Position numbers and translations under genes: made by a program
The notes under the pieces: generated by a model
Database searches by the model: none
What the model was told of the DNA's origin: nothing
Seen by the model: the letters and a program-made list of their open reading frames with translations, nothing else
In this document: piece by piece, positions 57,496-64,000 of the stretch
Numbering within the stretch: position 1 is the first letter of the stretch
Layout of the letters: each line of letters starts with the position of its first letter
Source of the DNA: Aspidapion aeneum
Lineage: Eukaryota > Arthropoda > Insecta > Coleoptera > Brentidae
NCBI GenBank assembly: GCA_963576565.1
Contig: OY755039.1
Span: 140,747,369 to 140,811,368, forward strand
Direction of reading: 5' to 3'
DNA: 64,000 nucleotides

Positions 57496-57659
57496 ATATT
57501 GTATTTGGCATGAGTTTGATAGATGTCCAATAAGTGGTATTGTGTTCCCAAAGGTAAAAGCTTTCAATCCCTGGCCTCAACTTTGTATTAACACGAAAAG
57601 TACATGAAGGCCTCGAAATTCTCAAATTTTGGGGAATTTACATAAATTGAAATTTTACC

Positions 57660-58261
57660 GCACATAGCTCCCGAAATGCGACTGTCTTACGCGGCGAATG
57701 CAGCAGCATTCTTCATCCTCCATACACCATCGACACTTCGAGTATTCAACAATTCTCAGAATGTATAAGGTGTTTATTAAGACGACAGTGTCCTGTTAAA
57801 AGCCCTGTCACCAGTCTCATAACTTTTCTCCCGAGTGTGAGAAAAGATCACGCCCTGGAGGCGCTCACCTCCTCGATAAGGAGTTTGGCTTGCCTCATTC
57901 CTTCCGTATCTGCCCAGAGAGCGCTTGTTTAAGTCATGTTGTTTGTCAAAATGACTTACCATGAAGACCCTAACTTCATGGTAAGACACTTTGCGATGAT
58001 GATCCCATTCTAGCTAGTTGGTCAGGGTCCTCGTTTCCAAGAATGCCCTCATGTCCTGGAACCCAAAGGAGATGAACCTTGTTGTGTCTTTCCAGGGTTT
58101 TAAGTACATCACCACATTCCGCTATAAGTGCAGAGCTTACTTACTCTGACCGATTTGATGGCGGACAGTGCAGCTCCACTGTCTGAGCACATGTAGATAT
58201 CTCTTCCAGTGGCATACTTACCCAGGGCAAAATGAAATCTCCCTTCTGTGGTTCTGCAGTA
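57660..58261 (-). pseudogene. LINE RNase H domain relic, part 2
   Basis: Minus-strand reading gives SEAGVYCRTTEGRFHFALG, ICSDSGAALSAIKS-like (YMCSDSGAALSAIKSVR), then after a frameshift SSALIAECGDVLKTLERHNK and VHLLWVPGHEGILGNEDPDQ. The DSxAAL and WVPGHxGIxGNExAD motifs are the second and last parts of the RNase H domain of I/Jockey/R1-type LINEs. Several stops are present. Confidence 0.85.
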
Positions 58262-59778
58262 CAGCGTGTCCCATTTTCGATGGGATTAAATGGGAAACTC
58301 GGTTATTATTAAAGATATCGATTTTCTGATTGCACCTTACCGTGCTCTTTTTTGGAGCCCTTTAAAATGGTATAATCAGATTTTTGCTATACCCCGTGGT
58401 TTCGCTAATACAGGGAGTTTTTGAAAAAATTGCATTTTAATTTATTCCTTGTATCTCGCTTATTTTGCAAGATATTTTTATTCTATAAAACCTTTCTATG
58501 GCAACTTTTTTAGAGCAAAATAATGACGTTGTCAATTTTTTAAAATATTGTTTAGTTTTTGAGATATGGTATTTATCATAAAAAAATTAAATACGGACCT
58601 GGATTTTTTTTTATTACTATTTTGATTGGTTCCATGCTATTATTACCTTAAAATGATAAAACTTTAATATTTCTTTGATTTAAGGTTAAAAAAAACTATT
58701 TAATATTTGAAAAAAAAATTATAGTCCGAACCTGGAAATTTCCAACGTAATAATAAATTAAAAATTGCAAGACACACTAATTGAACGATTTTTAGTTTAT
58801 CTGTTTTGAAATGATAATTAAAAGATTTATAAATAAAGTAAAAAACGTTAAAAAGTTACAAAAATAATATCATACTAAGTATTTGATGGTAGCATAGCAG
58901 GTCGTGAAATTTACAAAACAAAAGCGTGAAATTGACATTGTCATTTTACTTGTCATTTTTGTGAATGGCTTACAATTATTTTAAACTGGCTAGAAATCGA
59001 CCATATCCAGATTTTGAAAAATGTGATATGTTTGACTGCTTCATTCGCAACAAAATCCCAATATTTAAATGGCAGAAATATTTTTATGCAAAATGCGTTA
59101 AGAAAAATTACTCAAAAATGCCAACAATGTCTTACACATAATGGTAATCAGAAAAATTAATTATTTTTTATATTTTGTTTTTTTTTGTATTTTTCGTAGA
59201 CTTAAATCTGTAAATTAACGTAAAACCATTTTAATATGCTAAGTATCAAAACAGTTAAACTAAAAATTGTTTAATTAGCAATTTTTAATATATATTTATG
59301 TTGGAAATATCCAGGTTCGGACTATTTTTTTTTAAATATTAATTTTTTTTTTTACCTTAAAACAAAAATTTTTGAAATTTTTATTATTTTATGATAATAC
59401 TAGCATGAAACCCATCAAAATAGTAATAAAAAAAATCCAGGTCCGTATTTAATTTTTTTATGATAAGTACCATATCTCAAAAACTAAAAAATATTTTTAA
59501 AAGTTGACAACGTCATTATTTTCTTCTAAAAAAGTTGCCATGAAAAGGTTTTTACAGAATAAAAATATCTCGCAAAATAAGCGAGATATAAAGGATTATT
59601 AAAAATACAATTTTTTTAAAAACTCCCTGTATTAGCGAAACTACGGGGTATAGCAAAAATCTGATTACACCATTTTTAAGGGCTCAAAAAAAGAGCACGG
59701 TAAAGTGCAATCAGTAAATCAATATCTTTAATAATACCCGAGTTTCCCATTTAATCCCATCGTAAATGGGACACGCTG
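58262..59778. mobile_element. 1.5-kb foldback element, TA target site, copy 2
   Basis: Same ends (CAGCGTGTCCCATTTTCGAT) and interior as 20379-21965, flanked by TA on both sides. It is inserted in the LINE RNase H relic. Confidence 0.9.
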
Positions 59779-59995
59779 TACACCCCTGCTTCAGACCTCT
59801 CCCTCATTTTGGAGCCGCCAGTATACCAGACCACTCCATTCTGGGTGAGAGGTACATATTTCCATTCCTTTCAGACTTTCCTTTTGGGTACAAAGACTCT
59901 TCAGGAGGCTTCGGTTCAACTTGTAAAGGTATCTTGTCCCTGTTCATGTTAAGCGAAGGGCAGATCTCCGTTACATCTCTATAGGGTAAGTCCAC
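59779..59995 (-). pseudogene. LINE RNase H domain relic, part 1
   Basis: Minus-strand WKYVPLTQNGVVWYTGGSKM ends at the foldback insertion; (Y/F)TDGS is the first RNase H motif (here YTGGS). The rest upstream on the minus strand has shifted frame and is weakly recognisable. Confidence 0.7.
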
Positions 59996-60751
59996 ATTAT
60001 GATGAAATTATTAATTAAATAATGGTCAGATTTTAATATTTTTTTAAGTAAAATTTGGAAGTGTACGTGCCCATGTGCACTTATGGAGGAACCTCCGCTG
60101 CTCTTAAAATAGTGGCAAAATCGGCCGTAAGGTAATTAAATATCAGAGGTGGCGTATTATTTTGACTGATGACTTTTTGTAAAAAACAAAAGTTGCGTAA
60201 ACATGGCGTTTCGTAGCGTGTTTTCTCAGTCTGTTCGTGGCTTTGCGACGTATCCGTTCTGGAAATTAATTTGATTTTATGTAGATACCGAAATCGAAAT
60301 GGTTGATAAAAAATGATGACCAAAATCATCCCACGATAGTGAGAAATCCCAGAAATGTGACAGAGTGGATGTGTACTTAACTTAGGCGTCGAAATAAGTA
60401 AGTGAAAATAATTAAAAACTTTCGAAATAGTATAATTCCAGTCACGCCTAATTTAAAGGTAAAATATGAAAGTAGAGGAATTGTTAAATAGTTATATTTA
60501 ACGTAAAATAAAATAATTTTGAACAACATCAATTTACAAAAATAAATTTTTAAATAGGAACCCACTGTCATCCCATAATAAAACTTGGCCTGCATGTAAA
60601 TAAATAGTCCAGAAAACAAATATAAAAAAATTGAACAAAATAAAAAATCCGTTTTTAAACTGCATCAAAAATAAATTTTGTGGTGAGACCCCTGCATTGA
60701 GACCCCTGCATTTTTTTTACAAGAAGGATGCCACTGGGAATTTCATAATTA
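59996..60751. other. Intergenic, nothing recognised
   Basis: AT-rich sequence between the LINE relic and the 1.4-kb tandem repeat. Minus-strand open frames of about 80 codons have no recognisable domain. Confidence 0.45.
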
Positions 60752-63700
60752 AGCTTGTAGACCTATAAGATTACACAGCAACCTTTTCCTCAATATGCCC
60801 AAGACTTTATGAATAACAAGGGTTTTAAAAAATCAAGTCAGTGCTAAAAAAGACGATATTAAGCATTAAAAAACTCAAAAATTAGACTGCTAAAAAATCT
60901 AAAATCTTTCCACTTAGTAAAGAATTTGACCAAAAATTATGAAAATCAAAAGTGACAAGGTTTAAACCATTGGTTGATTTGATATGGACTTACCCTATAA
61001 ACTTTTGTGTGGCTCTTATAGCTAAGATTAGTCCTAAGATCGACAAGGCTTTGAAGTCTATACATAGTACTCAACGCCATGTGTTCCAGGAATAGAGACA
61101 GAGGGGGCAGTGCCGCAAGCAATTGCCCTAATGGGTGTTGTCCTCATCGCACCAGTAACTTCAAACCGCTGAATTCTATCAAGTTAACTTCTTGCGTCCT
61201 TTGTACTCCTGGTCACCAAACTGTGAACACCCAATTTGAACCAAAAGGAAATACCTACGATAATTCCCGGTATATTTCCCAGTATTTGCCCAAATTTCCA
61301 AGGTATTTCCTAGTATTGCCCAAGTACTTCCACGTATTTCCTCTATCCTGTCTTTACACCAAAAGGAAATACCGAGCCACCCCTCGCTGACGACGCTGTG
61401 CGATCTCAGGTTTGACAAGCGCTTTATTTAAGTTTCTATTTTTTCGGTTGAAACTGACTTGTAAAAGAAGATTGCGCAAAGTTACTTGCAAGTGCATACC
61501 AGGCTTAAGCGATTAAGAGATAAATCATGTAAAGTAGGCTAGTGTAGAGGCCCTCGATATGTATGTGTCCAGGGCTTCTAGTTTAGTAGTGTTGTAGAGA
61601 AACAATTTATTAGAAATGAAAAATCTGTGATTTGTTCCCAAAAAAAAGATTGTAAAGATTTTATTTTGTATACTTTTTTTGTGTCTATTTTTTTGACACA
61701 ATTATTTTAGTTTTCAAGACCCTTTGCCAAATGTCGTGAAAATATTAATAAGTCTAATTAATTGTGGTTGTATTTTTAAATGTGTAGCTGACTCAAATTC
61801 AAAATATAGCATATATTTAACAAACTTGTTTTTTTTTAAATTAATTTAGTGTCTTGAAAATTTTACAATAGTTGAAAGTTATCTAGAGTGGCAGCCCTGT
61901 TTAGAAGAAATATTTTTCTCTTTATCTTTGTTCCATCTATAATAAAGTTTCATATATCTCTCTTTAAAAATAATCTCAATCTTATTAAAAATACTCACAT
62001 TTACAAGATTAAAAATATTAAAAAATTTTAGGGGTCCTGGTCACTTTTTTTGAAAAAAATAAAAATGTGTGTTTTCAAACACACCTAGAAATCTTGTTAA
62101 CAGAAAAATTAGGTTTCTTAAAAAAAACGTCATTTTTTTTACTAAGACTATATTTTTGGTCTGACATAGAGCTTGTAGACCTATAAGATTACACAGCAAC
62201 TTTTACCTCAATATGCCCAAGACTTTATGAATAACAAGGGTTTAAAAAAATCAAGTCAGTGCTAAAAAAGACGATATTAAGCATTAAAAAACTCAAAAAT
62301 TAGACTGCTAAAAAATCTAAAATCTTTCTACTTAGTAAAGAATTTTACCAAAAATTATGAAAATCAAAAGTGACAAGGTTTAAACCATTGGTTGATTTGA
62401 TATGGACTTACCCTATAAACTTTTGTGTGGCTCTTATAGCTAAGATTAGTCCTAAGATCGACAAGGCTTTGAAGTCTATACATAGTACTCAACGCCATGT
62501 GTTCCAGGAATAGAGACAGAGGGGGCAGTGCCGCAAGCAATTGCCCTAGTGGGTGTTGTCCTCATCGCACCAGTAACTTCAAACCGCTGAATTCTATCAA
62601 GTTAACTTCTTGCGTCCTTTGTACTCCTGGTCACCAAACTGTGAACACCCAATTTGAACCAAAAGGAAATACCTACGATAATTCCCGGTATATTTCCCAG
62701 TATTTGCCCAAATTTCTAAGGTATTTCCTAGTATTGCCCAAGTACTTCCACGTATTTCCTCTATCCTGTCTTTACACCAAAAGGACCGAGCCACCCCTCG
62801 CTGACGACGCTGTGCGATCTCAGGTTTGACAAGCGTTTTATTTAATTTTCTATTTTTTCGGTTGAAACTGACTTGTGAAAGAAGATTGCGCAAAGTTACT
62901 TGCAAGTGCATACCAGGCTTAAGCGATTAAGAGATAAATCATGTAAAGTAGGCTAGTGTAGAGGCCCTCGATATGTATGTATCCAGGGCTTCTAGTTTAG
63001 TAGTGTTGTAGAGAAACAATTTATTAGAAATGAAAAATCTGTGATTTGTTCCCAAAAAAAAAGATTGTAAAGATTTTATTTTGTATACTTTTTTTGTGTC
63101 TATTTTTTTGACACAATTATTTTAGTTTTCAAGACCCTTTGCCAAATGTCGTGAAAATATTAATAAGTCTAATTAATTGTGGTTGTATTTTTAAATGTGT
63201 AGCTGACTCAAATTCAAAATATAGCATATATTTAACAAACTTGTTTTTTTTTAAATTAATTTAGTGTCTTGAAAATGTTACAATAGTTGAAAGTTATCTA
63301 GAGTGGCAGCCCTGTTTAGAAAAAATATTTTTCTCTTTATCTTTGTTCCATCTATAATAAAGTTTCATATATCTCTCTTTAAAAATAATCTCAATCTCAA
63401 ATATTAAAAAATTTTAGGGGTCCTGGTCACTTTTTTTTGAAAAAAATAAAAATGTGTGTTTTCAAACACACCTAGAAATCTTGTTAACAGAAAAATTAGG
63501 TTTCTTAAAAAAAAACGTCATTTTTTTTTACTAAGACTATATTTTTGGTCTGACATAGAGCTTGTAGACCTATAAGATTACACAGCAACTTTTACCTCAA
63601 TATGCCCAAGACTTTATGAATAACAAGGGTTTAAAAAAATCAAGTCAGTGCTAAAAAAGACGATATTAAGCATTAAAAAACTCAAAAATTAGACTGCTAA

Positions 63701-64000
63701 AAAATCTAAAATCTTTCTACTTAGTAAAGAATTTTACCAAAAATTATGAAAATCAAAAGTGACAAGGTTTAAACCATTGGTTGATTTGATATGGACTTAC
63801 CCTATAAACTTTTGTGTGGCTCTTATAGCTAAGATTAGTCCTAAGATCGACAAGGCTTTGAAGTCTATACATAGTACTCAACGCCATGTGTTCCAGGAAT
63901 AGAGACAGAGGGGGCAGTGCCGCAAGCAATTGCCCTAGTGGGTGTTGTCCTCATCGCACCAGTAACTTCAAACCGCTGAATTCTATCAACTTAACTTCCT
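60752..64000. repeat. ~1.4-kb tandem repeat, 2.3 units, open at right edge
   Basis: AGCTTGTAGACCTATAAGAT recurs at 60752, 62170 and 63559, so units are 1,418 and 1,389 bp long and the third is cut by the window. The units are nearly identical; differences include a deletion of about 29 bp (CTCACATTTACAAGATTAAA region of unit 1) and one of 6 bp (AAATAC). The 100-codon open frames at 61079-61390 and 62497-62829 are the same stretch in two units. Confidence 0.95.

Larger units (their letters stand above)
55615..57610. mobile_element. ~2-kb foldback element carrying nested insertions
   Basis: The left arm (55615-56100) and right arm (56640-57610) are inverted copies of each other, sharing blocks such as TTGTATCCATAGT, TTTTTGCGTTTTATAGAGAA and AATTTAGTTTTATTTGGATT or their complements. 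The loop holds HINE copy 8 and the right arm holds a solo LTR. A single-arm fragment is at 10315-10600. Confidence 0.8.

Noticed and set aside
57777..57989. 70-codon minus-strand open frame as a gene
   Set aside because: It lies in another frame of the LINE RNase H relic.
61079..61390. 103-codon open frame with many Cys
   Set aside because: It is the same stretch as 62497-62829 in the next tandem unit, has no known domain, and one copy is shifted at its end; no evidence of coding.

Overview
The window is a piece of an animal nuclear genome, most likely from an insect with a large, AT-rich, transposon-filled genome. The evidence is a spliced gene with GT-AG introns of up to about 7 kb, and a repeat load typical of arthropods: Tc1/mariner-type TA-flanked elements, PIF/Harbinger, hAT, Penelope-like and BEL/Pao pieces, non-LTR elements, and DINE-1/HINE-like elements with a GTCT microsatellite. 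The order and species cannot be fixed from sequence alone.

Only one host gene is visible. It lies on the + strand from 6654 to the stop codon at 52895 and is the C-terminal part of a DENND5 (Rab6IP1-type) protein. Fourteen exons join with consistent phase at every junction and give about 815 codons: the end of the DENN module (exons 6654-6849 and 11270-11571), a linker (14858-14982), the first RUN domain (19877-37521 in seven exons), a PLAT domain (37391-44656) and a second RUN domain (47035-52895). The N-terminal part of the DENN module must lie upstream of this window, because the first visible exon starts with the third base of a codon. Proteins of this family are Rab guanine-nucleotide exchange factors and Rab6/Rab11/Rab39 effectors in membrane traffic.

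Everything else is repeats, often nested. 237-3408 is a mariner-like element with ~450-bp terminal inverted repeats, a broken transposase and a HINE copy inside. 4115-6599 is a Harbinger relic split by two MITEs. 7150-9400 is a ~168-bp satellite. Introns then hold LINE copies (12858-13395, 17489-19690, 45163-46970), Penelope-like pieces (24310-25935, 33605-34430), hAT elements with 8-bp target duplications (38736-39516, 40566-41989), long foldback elements with TA target sites (20379-21965, 28594-29296, 36217-37309) and eight HINE copies.

Downstream of the gene (53000-64000) are more foldback elements, a hAT MITE (54204-54607), a solo LTR (56974-57495), a LINE RNase H relic interrupted by a foldback element (57660-59995), and a ~1.4-kb tandem repeat that runs off the right edge (60752-64000). 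The items most worth checking are a hammerhead-ribozyme motif with intact core (47671-47720, minus strand), a perfect 216-bp palindrome at a HINE end (33285-33500), an inverted MITE pair just upstream of the last DENND5 exon, and an unassigned minus-strand reading frame inside 42226-44281.
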